The notes under the pieces: generated by a model
The model's database searches: none
What the model was told of the DNA's origin: nothing
The model's input: the letters and a program-made list of their open reading frames with translations, nothing else
In this document: positions 9,582-18,091 of the stretch, piece after piece
How positions within the stretch are numbered: position 1 is the stretch's first letter
How the letters are laid out: each line of letters begins with the position of its first letter
From: Planctomycetaceae bacterium
GTDB lineage: Bacteria > Planctomycetota > Planctomycetia > Pirellulales > Lacipirellulaceae
Assembly (NCBI GenBank): GCA_003233055.1
Contig: QIKP01000051.1
Location: forward strand, 1-64,000
Direction of reading: 5' to 3'
Length of the DNA stretch: 64,000 nt
Position numbers and translations under genes: made by a program

Positions 9582-11798
9582 ATGTTCTTCCTGCCGACCG
9601 TTCGCTCTCGCTTCTTGTCACTCACTCTCGCTGCGACCCTCTTTGCCACCGGGGGCATTGTCTTCACTGGGAGCATGGTTCGCGCCGGCGAAATGGACGA
9701 CCATGCCGAGTCGCTAAAAGGGATGCCAGCCGACGCGTCGTTCTATGTTGCCTGGCTAAAAAATGGCGAGCTGATCGAGCGAATGCAAGAGTCGAACGCC
9801 TGGCGGAAGCTCATGACGATCCCCGCCGTGCAGATGGGCCTGATGCAGGTGCAGTCCTACTGGCAGTTTCCGCCCACCGAACAGCTCGTCGCGGCGAAGG
9901 AGTGGATCGAAGGGCCCGAAGGACAAGAGGTCCTCGAATTGCTAGCGGAGATGGGGTCAGAAGAAATCTTTTTCTATGGCGATCATTCGGTCACGGACCT
10001 GCTCGAAGTCTTTCTGGAAGTCAATTCGGAGGTCAGCCGACTCCAATTCAGTGCGCTTCGTCATCTGGGCGATCCCGACGCCCCCAATCTGGAAGAAGCT
10101 TTGAATGAAAAGATGGCCCAAATTTTTGAGAAGCACCAAGGAAAGTTGAAAATACCAAGCCTCGTTATCGGCTTTCGTATCGACGATACCGATCGCGCGT
10201 CGGAGTTGCTCAGCCTCCTGGAAGAACAAATCCGCCAGCTTGCGGCCAGTACCCCTCTTCCGGTAGACGACGTTCTCCGACGAGTCAAGTCGGACGACGT
10301 CGACCTACTGACGCTCACCCTCGCGGCCAACCTGTTGCCATGGGATGACATCGAATTGGAAATGGAGGACCAGCCTGGATTGTACGACCTGCTGAGGGAA
10401 ATGGCGGACGGCAAACAGGCGGTGTTGGCGGTTGGGATGGTCGACGATTTCGTCGTGATTTCGATCGGCGACTCGGTGAAACGACTCCAAAACCTGGGCG
10501 ACGGTCCGTTACTCTCCGATACCCCCGAGTTCCAACGGCTTGATCGGCATGCCGACGAGGAGGTCGTCTCGCTTCTGTACGCCAGCCATGACTTTCTTCA
10601 AGTCGTTGGTTCCCAGGAGCGTTCGTTTCGGGATATCGCCGTGATGCTCAAGGGGCTGTTATCGATGGCCAGCCTTGACCAACTTCGGCAAGAACAGATG
10701 GAAAAAGATATCGACGAATTCGCCACGGACCTTATCGAGTACCTTCCCGAGCCAGGCGCGATTGCTGCTGTGAGCTTCGTGACCGATCGGGGGTACGAAT
10801 CGTTTGGCTACAACTGGGGTGAAATAGCACCCAACTATGACGGCACCCAGAAGCTCACTTTGGTCGACAATCTGGGCGAGGATTCCATCGGTTGGTTCGT
10901 GGCGCGTGGGAAGCAATCGGTCGAGGGGTACGACAAAGGCGTCTCTTGGCTCCGGCGGGGCTTTGCCCATTTCGAGGCGATCGCCGAGATCAGCATGGAT
11001 CACGACGACTGGAAGCAGTACCTAGAGTTCCGCGAAAAGGCGATTCCGCTCCTCGCCCGGCTCGACGAAGCGAATCGCGAGGGGCTGATTCCCGGTTTTG
11101 CCGATGGGCAAGGGGCGATCGTCTTCGAGGCTTCAGCGACGGCTGAGAATTGGTGCGACTTTATCCCAACTGCCAACCAGGAACTGCCGCTACCAACCCT
11201 TGCGATCGTGCAAGGCGTGAGCGATGCGGCGCTTGTGAAAGAAGGAACAGGCACCTACTTGGCTGTTGCCCAGAAAGTGCTCGACATGGCACACGAGGCG
11301 GAGCCCGATGAAGTCCCGGTCTTCACGATTCCCGCGACTAAGGAATCGCAAGTCTCGAGCGGTACGATTTATTCCTACGACCTCCCCTCGGAGTTGGGTG
11401 TCAACGAGCGAATTGCCCCGAATGCGGGACTGAGCGATTCGGTCCTGGTACTGAGCCTCCTTCCCGAGCTGACCGAGACGCTCCTCGCCGGATCGCGTCC
11501 TAAGGTCGATGGCCCCGCCGCGGAGTTCGACCGACCACTCGTCGCTGCGGGGCACTTCAAGTTTGCGAAGTTTCTTGATCTCTTTAGTCCCTGGATCAAC
11601 TACGAGATTCAGGTCACCATGGAGCAGCAGGCTGAAGAGGCCGTCGCCATCGTCGGAATGGTCGGTTTCGTCAAGCCACAAGTCGACCAACTGCTTGACG
11701 TGCTGAAGGTCATCGACTCAGGCACATGGACCCGGTACCGCGAAGAGGATGCCTGGGTGACCCACGGGGAACTGCGAATCATCGACCTGCAAGAGTAA
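9582..11798 (+). CDS. Secreted protein of unknown function between fhcB and fhcA
   Basis: The 738-residue product begins with a signal peptide (about residues 1-35: basic start, hydrophobic LTLAATLFATGGIVF, cleavage near VRA-GE). The mature part is acidic and alternates helices and strands; it opens with GMPADASFYVAWLKNGELIERM and contains DFLQVVGSQERSF and FVARGKQSVEGYDKG. I recognise no catalytic motif. Planctomycete genomes hold long exported proteins of this style (DUF3352-like in general appearance). An AGGAGATACCG ribosome-binding site fixes the start. Its position between two Fhc genes on the same strand suggests co-transcription, not necessarily shared function. Confidence 0.8.
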   Translation: MFFLPTVRSRFLSLTLAATLFATGGIVFTGSMVRAGEMDDHAESLKGMPADASFYVAWLKNGELIERMQESNAWRKLMTIPAVQMGLMQVQSYWQFPPTEQLVAAKEWIEGPEGQEVLELLAEMGSEEIFFYGDHSVTDLLEVFLEVNSEVSRLQFSALRHLGDPDAPNLEEALNEKMAQIFEKHQGKLKIPSLVIGFRIDDTDRASELLSLLEEQIRQLAASTPLPVDDVLRRVKSDDVDLLTLTLAANLLPWDDIELEMEDQPGLYDLLREMADGKQAVLAVGMVDDFVVISIGDSVKRLQNLGDGPLLSDTPEFQRLDRHADEEVVSLLYASHDFLQVVGSQERSFRDIAVMLKGLLSMASLDQLRQEQMEKDIDEFATDLIEYLPEPGAIAAVSFVTDRGYESFGYNWGEIAPNYDGTQKLTLVDNLGEDSIGWFVARGKQSVEGYDKGVSWLRRGFAHFEAIAEISMDHDDWKQYLEFREKAIPLLARLDEANREGLIPGFADGQGAIVFEASATAENWCDFIPTANQELPLPTLAIVQGVSDAALVKEGTGTYLAVAQKVLDMAHEAEPDEVPVFTIPATKESQVSSGTIYSYDLPSELGVNERIAPNAGLSDSVLVLSLLPELTETLLAGSRPKVDGPAAEFDRPLVAAGHFKFAKFLDLFSPWINYEIQVTMEQQAEEAVAIVGMVGFVKPQVDQLLDVLKVIDSGTWTRYREEDAWVTHGELRIIDLQE

Positions 11799-11861
11799 AA
11801 CCGTCAGCGATCAGCTGGCCGCCAGAGGTAGCTCTACTTAACACGGAGAGACGGAAAACTA

Positions 11862-13490
11862 GTGCCCCAGCTCATCAAAATCGCCGGTGGAACGGTTTAC
11901 GATCCGGCCAACGGGATTGATGGTGAGGTGCGCGACATTTGGTTTCGTGGCGGGACCATTGTGGAGCCGCCCGGTGACCAGAGCGCCAAGCCCGACCGGA
12001 CCATCGACGGATCGGGCCTCGTCGTGATGCCGGGCGGGGTCGACATGCATTGCCATATCGCCGGTCCAAAGGTGAACGTTGCACGGAAGCTCCGATGCGA
12101 TGAACGCCGTTCGCCCGAGGCGGTGCTTGCCCGGGGGCGTGGGACGCGGAGCGGGTCTCTCGGTAGCGTCCCTTCGACGTTCGCGACCGCCTACAAGTAC
12201 GCCGGGCTCGGCTATACGGCTGCGTTCGACGCGGCGGTGCCGCCGCTCGGCGCTCGACAAGCCCACCAGGAGCTGGCCGATACGCCCTCGATCGACAAGG
12301 GATTTTATGTCCTGGTTGGCAACAACCATTACTTGATGGAGCAGATCGCCAAAGGGGAGCCGCAGCAGGTCGAGGCGTATCTCGCCTGGCTGCTCACTTC
12401 GACCAAAGCCTACGCCCCGAAGCTGGTGAATCCGGGCGGTGTCGAAACTTGGAAACAGCGAGGAGCGGGCCACTCGACGGGTCTCGACGACCAAGTTCCC
12501 CATTTTCGCATTACTCCGCGACAGATCATCGGGGGCATTACGCGCGCCGCGAATGCACTAGGCCTTCCTCACCCGGCACACATCCACTGCAACCAACTCG
12601 GTATGCCGGGCAATTGGCGGACCACGCTCGAAACCATGCAGGCGGTCGAGGGCCAACGGGCGCATCTGACGCATATCCAGTTCCACAGCTACGGCGGCGG
12701 CGACGGCGAAGAGGCAACCCTCGACAGCCAAGTGGCGCCGCTCGCCGACTACATCAACTCCCACCCGAATCTTTCCGTTGATGTCGGGCAGGTGATGTTC
12801 GGCAACACCACCAGCATGACCGGGGATGGCCCGCTCGGTTACTACCTGCGCAACATTTATGGCGACCGATGGTACTCGGCCGACACCGAATGCGAAGCGG
12901 GTTGCGGCGTGATGCCCATCGAGTACAAAAACAAAAACCTGGTCCATGCTCTTCAGTGGGCGATTGGCCTCGAATGGTATTTGCAAGTCGACAATCCTTG
13001 GCAGGTGGTGATGAGCACCGACCATCCGAACGGCGGCTCCTTCTTGGCCTACCCCGAGATCATTCGCTTGTTGATGGACCGTACCTACCGGCGTGACATC
13101 ATTGCAACGTGTCCCGCCGGCCTGCGCCAGCGAACGGAGCTCGCCGACATGGACCGCGAGTACACGCTGGGCGAGATCGCCATCATCACTAGGGCCGGCC
13201 CCGCAAGGCTATTGGGCCTTGCGAGCAAGGGGCACCTTGGCCCTGGCGCCGACGCCGACATCACCGTTTACACGCCCTCGGACAACCAAGCCGAGATGTT
13301 TGAACTTCCGAGACTGGTTTTCAAAGGGGGCGAACTCTTAGTCGAGCAGGGCGAGATCCGGACGGCGGTTGTCGGCCAGACACTCCACGTCGCACCCCAT
13401 TACGACACCGACCGCCTCGTCGACCTCCCCGATTGGTTCAACGAGCGCTACTCGATCCATTTTGAGAACTTTGCGATTGCCGAGACTTGA
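11862..13490 (+). CDS. fhcA: Formyltransferase/hydrolase complex subunit A (formylmethanofuran hydrolase)
   Basis: FhcA is the amidohydrolase-fold subunit that releases formate from the formylated cofactor. The 542-residue product shows the metal-binding pair MHCHIAGPKVN with His 63 and His 65, a later NNHYLMEQI segment, HPAHIHCNQLGMPGNW, HLTHIQFHSYGG and VMSTDHPNGGSFLAYP carrying further metal-site His and Asp. The start is a GTG at 11862; a GGAGAGACGG stretch upstream is a poor but possible ribosome-binding site and resembles the ACGCRGAG repeats seen elsewhere. fhcB lies upstream with one unknown gene between; fhcD is not found next to it as it is in many organisms. Confidence 0.93.
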   Translation: MPQLIKIAGGTVYDPANGIDGEVRDIWFRGGTIVEPPGDQSAKPDRTIDGSGLVVMPGGVDMHCHIAGPKVNVARKLRCDERRSPEAVLARGRGTRSGSLGSVPSTFATAYKYAGLGYTAAFDAAVPPLGARQAHQELADTPSIDKGFYVLVGNNHYLMEQIAKGEPQQVEAYLAWLLTSTKAYAPKLVNPGGVETWKQRGAGHSTGLDDQVPHFRITPRQIIGGITRAANALGLPHPAHIHCNQLGMPGNWRTTLETMQAVEGQRAHLTHIQFHSYGGGDGEEATLDSQVAPLADYINSHPNLSVDVGQVMFGNTTSMTGDGPLGYYLRNIYGDRWYSADTECEAGCGVMPIEYKNKNLVHALQWAIGLEWYLQVDNPWQVVMSTDHPNGGSFLAYPEIIRLLMDRTYRRDIIATCPAGLRQRTELADMDREYTLGEIAIITRAGPARLLGLASKGHLGPGADADITVYTPSDNQAEMFELPRLVFKGGELLVEQGEIRTAVVGQTLHVAPHYDTDRLVDLPDWFNERYSIHFENFAIAET

Positions 13491-13507
13491 GCCTTGAAGT
13501 TTTGTAC

Positions 13508-14093
13508 CCGTTCACGGAATCCGAAGCAGGGAAAGAAGTCTCACGCAAAGGCGCGGAGGCGCAAAGGAATGGGACGCAGAGAAGCGCAGAGGTCTGGTTG
13601 AAGAACGCTAATCGGCACTAATCTTCGCTAATCAAATTAGTGAAGATTCGTGTTCCTCTCCTGGGCTCCTCCGACGCAAAGTCTTGATGCAACAAGGTAG
13701 CCATTTACAAAATCTGAAGCAGGGAAAACCACGAAAACGACGAATCGACACGAATAGCCGTTATTCGTGTCGATTCGTAAAATTCGTGGTTCCTCTCTTT
13801 GCGCCTTGGCGCCTTTGCGTGAGACTTCTTTTCGGGCGATTGGAGTCGGGTTTTTTTAACACAAAGGTGCAAAGGAATGGGACGCAGGGAATCGCAGAGG
13901 TTCGGTTGAAGAACGCTAATCGGCACTGATCTTCACTAATCAAATTAGTGAAGATTCGTGTTCCTCTCCTGGGCTCCTCCGACGCGAAGTCCTGATGCAA
14001 CGAGTTGCCTGGAATCAACAACATCTGCGTTTATCCGCGCTTATCTGCGGCTATTCCTTCGATTTGTGGTTCACTCTTTCGACTCGTGAACGG
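13508..14093. repeat. Nested inverted and direct repeat cassette between fhcA and mobA
   Basis: The whole 603-bp gap is repeat. Its ends are CCGTTCACG (13508-13516) and the inverse CGTGAACGG (14085-14093). Inside, GAAGTCTCACGCAAAGGCGC (13535-13554) recurs perfectly inverted at 13809-13828. A 135-bp unit (13559-13693) is repeated directly at 13867-14001 with about ten differences; it contains period-10 CTAATC motifs. A further inverted block around 13735-13790 has ACGAAT every ten bases. No gene is present. The right end touches the mobA stop codon. Confidence 0.85.
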
Positions 14094-14699
14094 TTACGAA
14101 GTTTTTATGTTCAGAAGAGTGCGATACTCCTCCTCCGTATTGCAGTTCCGGAAACTCCAAAGTAGCGGATCGATTTTGCGCAACTCGTTGCCCTCCACCG
14201 TGCGAGCTTGGATCGACTCTACGAAATCGACGACCCGTCGCTCGCCCGAGGCGATGCGCTCGTCGAGGGTCGTGTGCAACTGGGGGCGATAAACGGCGGT
14301 GAGGGGGTGCCACTGTCCCGCCAGCTTCGGCACCACCGCATCGTGTCCGGTAGCGAGCAAGGCAAGTTGGGGGGCGATTTGGGGCTGGAGGAGTGGTGCG
14401 TCGCACGTCGTGACGAAAGCCAGATCGGCATCGCCCGCCACGGCTGCCAAGCCAACCGCAAGGCCCTCCATCGGCCCCCAGTCGGGCTGTCGATCGCGGG
14501 CGATGCGCATGGCGTCGGGGAGTGGCGGCAGCGTTTGGCCCGCCGCCGCTACGCAGACGATCCTTTCTGGCGGCACGACTCCGCTCAGCAGCCGCACCAC
14601 ACGGGCGAGCATCGTTTCCTCGCCGAACGGCAGCGATGCTTTATCGCCACCCATCCGCCGGCTCGTTCCCCCACAAAGAATAACAGCGGCAAGATTCAT
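14094..14699 (-). CDS. mobA: Molybdenum cofactor guanylyltransferase
   Basis: MobA transfers GMP from GTP to molybdopterin to make the guanine dinucleotide form of Moco in the cytoplasm. The 201-residue protein starts with the nucleotidyltransferase signature AAVILCGGTSRRMGGDKASL (residues 4-23) and has DWGPMEGLAVGL, FVTTCDAPLLQP with the metal-binding Asp, and GQWHPLTAVYRP. Length and motifs are typical. It is encoded opposite to fhcA and fhcC, between them. No molybdoenzyme catalytic subunit with an intact metal ligand is visible in the window, so its client lies elsewhere. Confidence 0.92.
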   Translation of the reverse strand: MNLAAVILCGGTSRRMGGDKASLPFGEETMLARVVRLLSGVVPPERIVCVAAAGQTLPPLPDAMRIARDRQPDWGPMEGLAVGLAAVAGDADLAFVTTCDAPLLQPQIAPQLALLATGHDAVVPKLAGQWHPLTAVYRPQLHTTLDERIASGERRVVDFVESIQARTVEGNELRKIDPLLWSFRNCNTEEEYRTLLNIKTS

Positions 14700-14740
14700 C
14701 GTGGGGACTCGCGCGGACGTTCTGTTTGTATTACGATGGA

Positions 14741-14808
14741 GTGAGCCGACGAGCTACGCCTCGTCGGTCTTCAGCGATTGACCGACGAGGCGTAGCTCGC
14801 CGGCTCAC
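14741..14808. repeat. 28-bp inverted repeat in the mobA-fhcC divergent region
   Basis: GTGAGCCG...CGTCGGT (14741-14768) and its inverse (14781-14808) match at 27 of 28 positions around a 12-base spacer. Each arm is itself a CCGACGAG-ctacgc-CTCGTCGG palindrome, so the sequence can form one long or two short hairpins. It ends 27 bp before the fhcC start. Confidence 0.85.
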
Positions 14809-14835
14809 CCTCTAACCCTCCCGCTGGCTGACCTG

Positions 14836-15651
14836 ATGCTCACCTTTCGCCCACGATCGCTCGACTCGATCCCGGTCTCGTTCGCCGGCGTGACGCCGGA
14901 TGCCATGGTAGCGAAAACAACAAGCCAGATCGAGCGCGTACTCCTTTGGCAAGGCAACCGACAGCTCCCGCTCGCGGAACTTTTCGACATTTCGGGCGAC
15001 CCGAGCGACGAAGTCTGGCAGTTGGAAGGCGATTTTTCCTCGGTTCACCACCTTGCCGCCGGCATGAAGCGAGGCGAGCTTCAGCTTGCCGGGAGCGCGG
15101 GGCGCCACGCGGGTGAAAGCATGACGGGTGGCAAGCTTGTCATCCAGGGCGATGCCGGCGACTATCTGGGCGCAGAGATGCGCGGCGGGCGCATCGAAGT
15201 TACAGGCAGCGCAGGCGACCACGCCGGCGCGGCGCTCGTCGGATCGAAAGTTGGTATGCGCGGCGGCGAGATTCTTATTGGCGGCAGCGCTGGGACCCAC
15301 GCCGCTGCGGGAATGCGCCGTGGCTGGGTAACGATCGTCGGCGACTGCGGTCCGTGGGCCGGCTACCGAATGCGCGCGGGGAGCCTCTTTGTCTTTGGCC
15401 ATTGTGGTCCGCGCCCCGGTGCGGGAATGCGCCGTGGCACGATCGCCCTGTTGGGCCCCGCGCCGACATTACTGCCTACGTTCGCCTACGCCTGCCAACT
15501 TTGCCCCCAAGTGATCCACCTGATGCTTCGCGAGTTAGCGGCCCAAGGTGTCGAGCAAGCAACAGGGCAAAGCGGCGACATGGCCCTCCACAACGGCGAC
15601 CTCCTAGAAGGGGGCCGCGGGGAACTTTTCTTGGCGCAGCCGGTCCGCTAG
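14836..15651 (+). CDS. fhcC: Formyltransferase/hydrolase complex subunit C
   Basis: FhcC is the structural subunit homologous to the C-terminal domain of glutamate synthase and to FwdC. The 271-residue protein is dominated by right-handed beta-helix repeats with the G-x-x-G-x-x-x-G signature: GDFSSVHHLAAGM, GSAGRHAGESMTGGKLVIQG, GDAGDYLGAEMRGGRIEV, GSAGDHAGAALVGSKVGMRG, GSAGTHAAAGMRRGWVTIV. The ATG at 14836 follows the long inverted repeat directly, so expression may depend on that hairpin. It converges with gltA. Confidence 0.93.
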   Translation: MLTFRPRSLDSIPVSFAGVTPDAMVAKTTSQIERVLLWQGNRQLPLAELFDISGDPSDEVWQLEGDFSSVHHLAAGMKRGELQLAGSAGRHAGESMTGGKLVIQGDAGDYLGAEMRGGRIEVTGSAGDHAGAALVGSKVGMRGGEILIGGSAGTHAAAGMRRGWVTIVGDCGPWAGYRMRAGSLFVFGHCGPRPGAGMRRGTIALLGPAPTLLPTFAYACQLCPQVIHLMLRELAAQGVEQATGQSGDMALHNGDLLEGGRGELFLAQPVR

Positions 15652-15708
15652 AGGCTGCCCTCCGCTAGGTACTGGGACTGCAACACCCCAGCCCGAACAC
15701 TCCAGCCC

Positions 15709-15724
15709 GACCGCCACGCGGTCC
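15709..15724. repeat. GACCGC-type palindrome after fhcC
   Basis: GACCGC-cacg-CGGTCC region: GACCGC CAC GCGGTC, the same unit as at 8104-8120. It lies between the convergent ends of fhcC and gltA. Confidence 0.6.
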
Positions 15725-15750
15725 CTGTTTTTCCCCTAAACCCCCGGCGG

Positions 15751-17034
15751 CTATCGCTTTTCAATCGACACAAATTCCCGTGTCGTTTCGCCGGTGTAGA
15801 TTTGCCGGGGTCGGGCGATCCGTTTCCCGGGGCTCGTTCGCATTTCAATCCAGTGCGAGAGCCAGCCAGGCATGCGGCCCATGGCGAAGAGGACGGTGAA
15901 CATGTTGGCCGGAATGCCCATCGCCCGGTAAAGAACGCCAGAGTAGAAGTCGACGTTGGGGTAGAGATTGCGCTCGATGAAGTACTCGTCCGTGACGGCG
16001 ACCCTTTCCAACTCTTCGGCGATCGGAAAGACCGGGTCATCGATATGGAGCTTGGCGAGTACTTTGTCGGCAGCCGCTTTGACGATCTTCGCCCGGGGAT
16101 CGTAGCTCTTGTAGACACGGTGTCCGAATCCCATGAGTCGGGTTTGGTTGGTCTTGTCCTTGGCCATGTCGACGTACTTGGCGACGTTGCCCCCCTCTTC
16201 GAGGATTTGTTCGAGCATCGCGATGCAGGCCTCGTTGGCACCTCCGTGCAATGGACCCCAGAGCGCGCCGATTCCCGCAGCAATCGAGGCGTAGAGGTTC
16301 GCGTCGCCCGAACCGACCATTCGCACACTCGAAGTGCTACAGTTCTGTTCGTGGTCGGCATGGACAATGAGCAGCATGTCGAGCGCTTCGGCCAACTCCT
16401 CCTCGATCTGATACTCTTCGTCTGGTTTGCCGAACATCATTTTCAGGAAATTGTGACAGTAATCGAGGTCGGTGCTGGGAGGAACCACCGGCTGGCCCGT
16501 CGTTCGGCGGTAGGCGTACGCCGCGATCGTCGGCAATTGGGCCAACAGACGCATCGAAGCGTCGGCGACCTGCACCGGATCGTTCGGATCGACTCGTCGG
16601 TTATGGGCCGACAACGCGACGACGGCCGACATGACGATCGCCATCGGGTGAGAATCTTGTGGGAAGCTGCGGATCAAGTCGGCGACCGAATCGGGGATCG
16701 CCCGCTTCGTTCGCATGATCGCCCGCATCTCGGATAATTCCGATGGTTTCGGCAACTCGCCCTGCATGAGGAGGTAGGCAATTTCGATGAAGTCGGCTTG
16801 GGCGGCAAGGTCTTCGATCGGATACCCACGGTACCGAAGGACTCCTTCCTCGCCATTGAGAAAGGTAATGGCGCTTCGCGTCGAACCGGTGTTGACGAAG
16901 CCTTCGTCGAGTGTCACGTAGCCAGTTGCCCCGCGGAGCTTCGAAATGTCGAGCCCTTTTTCCTGTTCGGAGCCGACCACGATCGGTAGCTCGATTTCTG
17001 CGCCATTCAAGGTAAGCTTCGCCACATCGCTCAT
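15751..17034 (-). CDS. gltA: Citrate synthase
   Basis: GltA condenses acetyl-CoA and oxaloacetate at the entry of the TCA cycle. The 427-residue product has the type II (hexameric) layout: N-terminal beta domain with LDISKLRGATGYVTLDEGF, GVLRYRGYPIEDLA, HADHEQNCSTSSVRMVGS with the first catalytic His region, GPLHGGANEACI, and GFGHRVYKSYDPRA. C-terminal PGKRIARPRQIYTG is also typical. The ATG at 17034 (MSDVAKLTLNG) with AGGGAGATAG upstream is preferred over 17100. Confidence 0.96.
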   Translation of the reverse strand: MSDVAKLTLNGAEIELPIVVGSEQEKGLDISKLRGATGYVTLDEGFVNTGSTRSAITFLNGEEGVLRYRGYPIEDLAAQADFIEIAYLLMQGELPKPSELSEMRAIMRTKRAIPDSVADLIRSFPQDSHPMAIVMSAVVALSAHNRRVDPNDPVQVADASMRLLAQLPTIAAYAYRRTTGQPVVPPSTDLDYCHNFLKMMFGKPDEEYQIEEELAEALDMLLIVHADHEQNCSTSSVRMVGSGDANLYASIAAGIGALWGPLHGGANEACIAMLEQILEEGGNVAKYVDMAKDKTNQTRLMGFGHRVYKSYDPRAKIVKAAADKVLAKLHIDDPVFPIAEELERVAVTDEYFIERNLYPNVDFYSGVLYRAMGIPANMFTVLFAMGRMPGWLSHWIEMRTSPGKRIARPRQIYTGETTREFVSIEKR

Positions 17035-17449
17035 CGAATCTATCTCCCTAATCGAAGGAATTCCAAGGATCCACCTCGCCTGGACCTTCCCATTTGCCAT
17101 GGGCCAAGTCTTGCGCCGCCGCGACCCCTAGGAAAAAGAGCGACGTTGCCACGGGGGGGCATTGTCAGGATCGTGCTTACCACCGCAGTCTAGCGGCGAA
17201 TCGCGGCCTCAGCAATTGGCGCGCGGCTTGCAATGTTCGCAAACCATTTTATGCCAACAACTTAGTGCTTATCCCTAGCCGCGATCCCGAGGATGCGAAA
17301 TTCCCCCGGCTGCTAGAAGTCTACCGCGGCTCACCGTTCGAGTAGAGTCGTTTCAGCTGGCTCCTTGTCAATCGCCGTCGAAAACTGGAGAGTTGCGAAT
17401 TCTTGTCGCGAACGGCTTCTCTACACGGAAATTAAGCGGAGGCGGAGTG
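17035..17449. other. Gap between gltA and the HTH/zinc-ribbon gene
   Basis: About 415 bases upstream of gltA. It should contain the gltA promoter, but no good -35/-10 pair was found. A plus-strand frame (17094-17345) is open but has no ribosome-binding site or recognisable motif. Confidence 0.35.
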
Positions 17450-17845
17450 CTAGGCGACTTTGGTGAACTGGGATTGGGAGAGTGGGGGGCGAGACATCGT
17501 GCGAGAGGACGAAGTGAATTTTAGCGGAACGGGAGCGATTGGGTCGGAAGGAGAGTCGAAGGGCAACGGTTCACGCCGTGCCCGATACTCCTGTGCCCGG
17601 CATGCAATGCAGGGAAGGTGAACCCAAACGCCGCAGGTAAGACAACGGCCCGTTGGGGCTACTTGGTAGTCGATATCGGCACGGGTGTCGGGATTGGCCA
17701 CCCGGCCGTGGAGGCCTCGCCGGCCAGTCGCAATCTGGCCCACCACGCCTCGGCTGACGCGAAGCTTCGCGGCGATTCGTCGCTGACTGAGCTGGCCTTC
17801 GGCCAGAAGCCGACCGATTTCTTCAATAACGGTCTTTGAGAGCAT
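17450..17845 (-). CDS. Helix-turn-helix protein with a CxxC zinc ribbon
   Basis: The 131-residue protein starts with a helix-turn-helix region (IEEIGRLLAEGQLSQRRIAAKLRVSRGVVGQI read across residues 7-38; resolvase/homeodomain-like), then a basic GRRGLHGR turn. Cys 68, 71, 79 and 82 form CxxC-x7-CxxC, likely a zinc site. The C-terminus is Ser/Pro-rich and probably disordered. This suggests a small DNA-binding regulator or recombination-directionality-type factor. A 51-residue acidic frame lies just upstream on the same strand. Confidence 0.65.
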   Translation of the reverse strand: MLSKTVIEEIGRLLAEGQLSQRRIAAKLRVSRGVVGQIATGRRGLHGRVANPDTRADIDYQVAPTGRCLTCGVWVHLPCIACRAQEYRARREPLPFDSPSDPIAPVPLKFTSSSRTMSRPPLSQSQFTKVA

Positions 17846-17935
17846 GGTTTTGATTCCTTGGCGTTGGAAGCGGGGGCCAGAAGCCGCCCTAGTTGCTCGG
17901 TTGCGGCGAAAAAACTCGACCTGACGGCGACAAGC

Positions 17936-18091
17936 TCACGAATTGGAGTCCCAGTCGTCCTCCGGCCTCCCCCAAAAATCGTTTTCCTCGGGGATGGGGT
18001 CGTCGCCATCGGGGAGAAAGACGTCCCATGCTTGGTCGTCGGGCTCCAGGGCGGGCGGCAGTGGGTCAGTGTACGTATGTTCATTTATCAT
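17936..18091 (-). CDS. Small acidic protein upstream of the HTH gene (tentative)
   Basis: A 51-residue frame begins MINEHTYTDPLPPALEPDDQ and ends PEDDWDSNS, with 17 Asp/Glu and few basic residues. Composition is coherent and unlike a random GC-rich frame, and it precedes the HTH/zinc-ribbon gene by 90 bp on the same strand. No clear ribosome-binding site is seen. It may be a partner or DNA-mimic-like antagonist of the basic HTH protein; that is speculation. Confidence 0.45.
   Translation of the reverse strand: MINEHTYTDPLPPALEPDDQAWDVFLPDGDDPIPEENDFWGRPEDDWDSNS

Noticed and set aside
13505-14095. CRISPR array in the fhcA-mobA gap
   Set aside because: The repeats are long, inverted and direct with irregular spacing and no unique spacers or cas genes; they form a repeat cassette instead.
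17094-17345. 83-codon plus-strand frame upstream of the gltA start
   Set aside because: No ribosome-binding site, no motif, and it overlaps the expected gltA promoter region.
17168-17345. tRNA-like GTTCGAG sequence near 17334
   Set aside because: No cloverleaf pairing or acceptor stem could be drawn around it.
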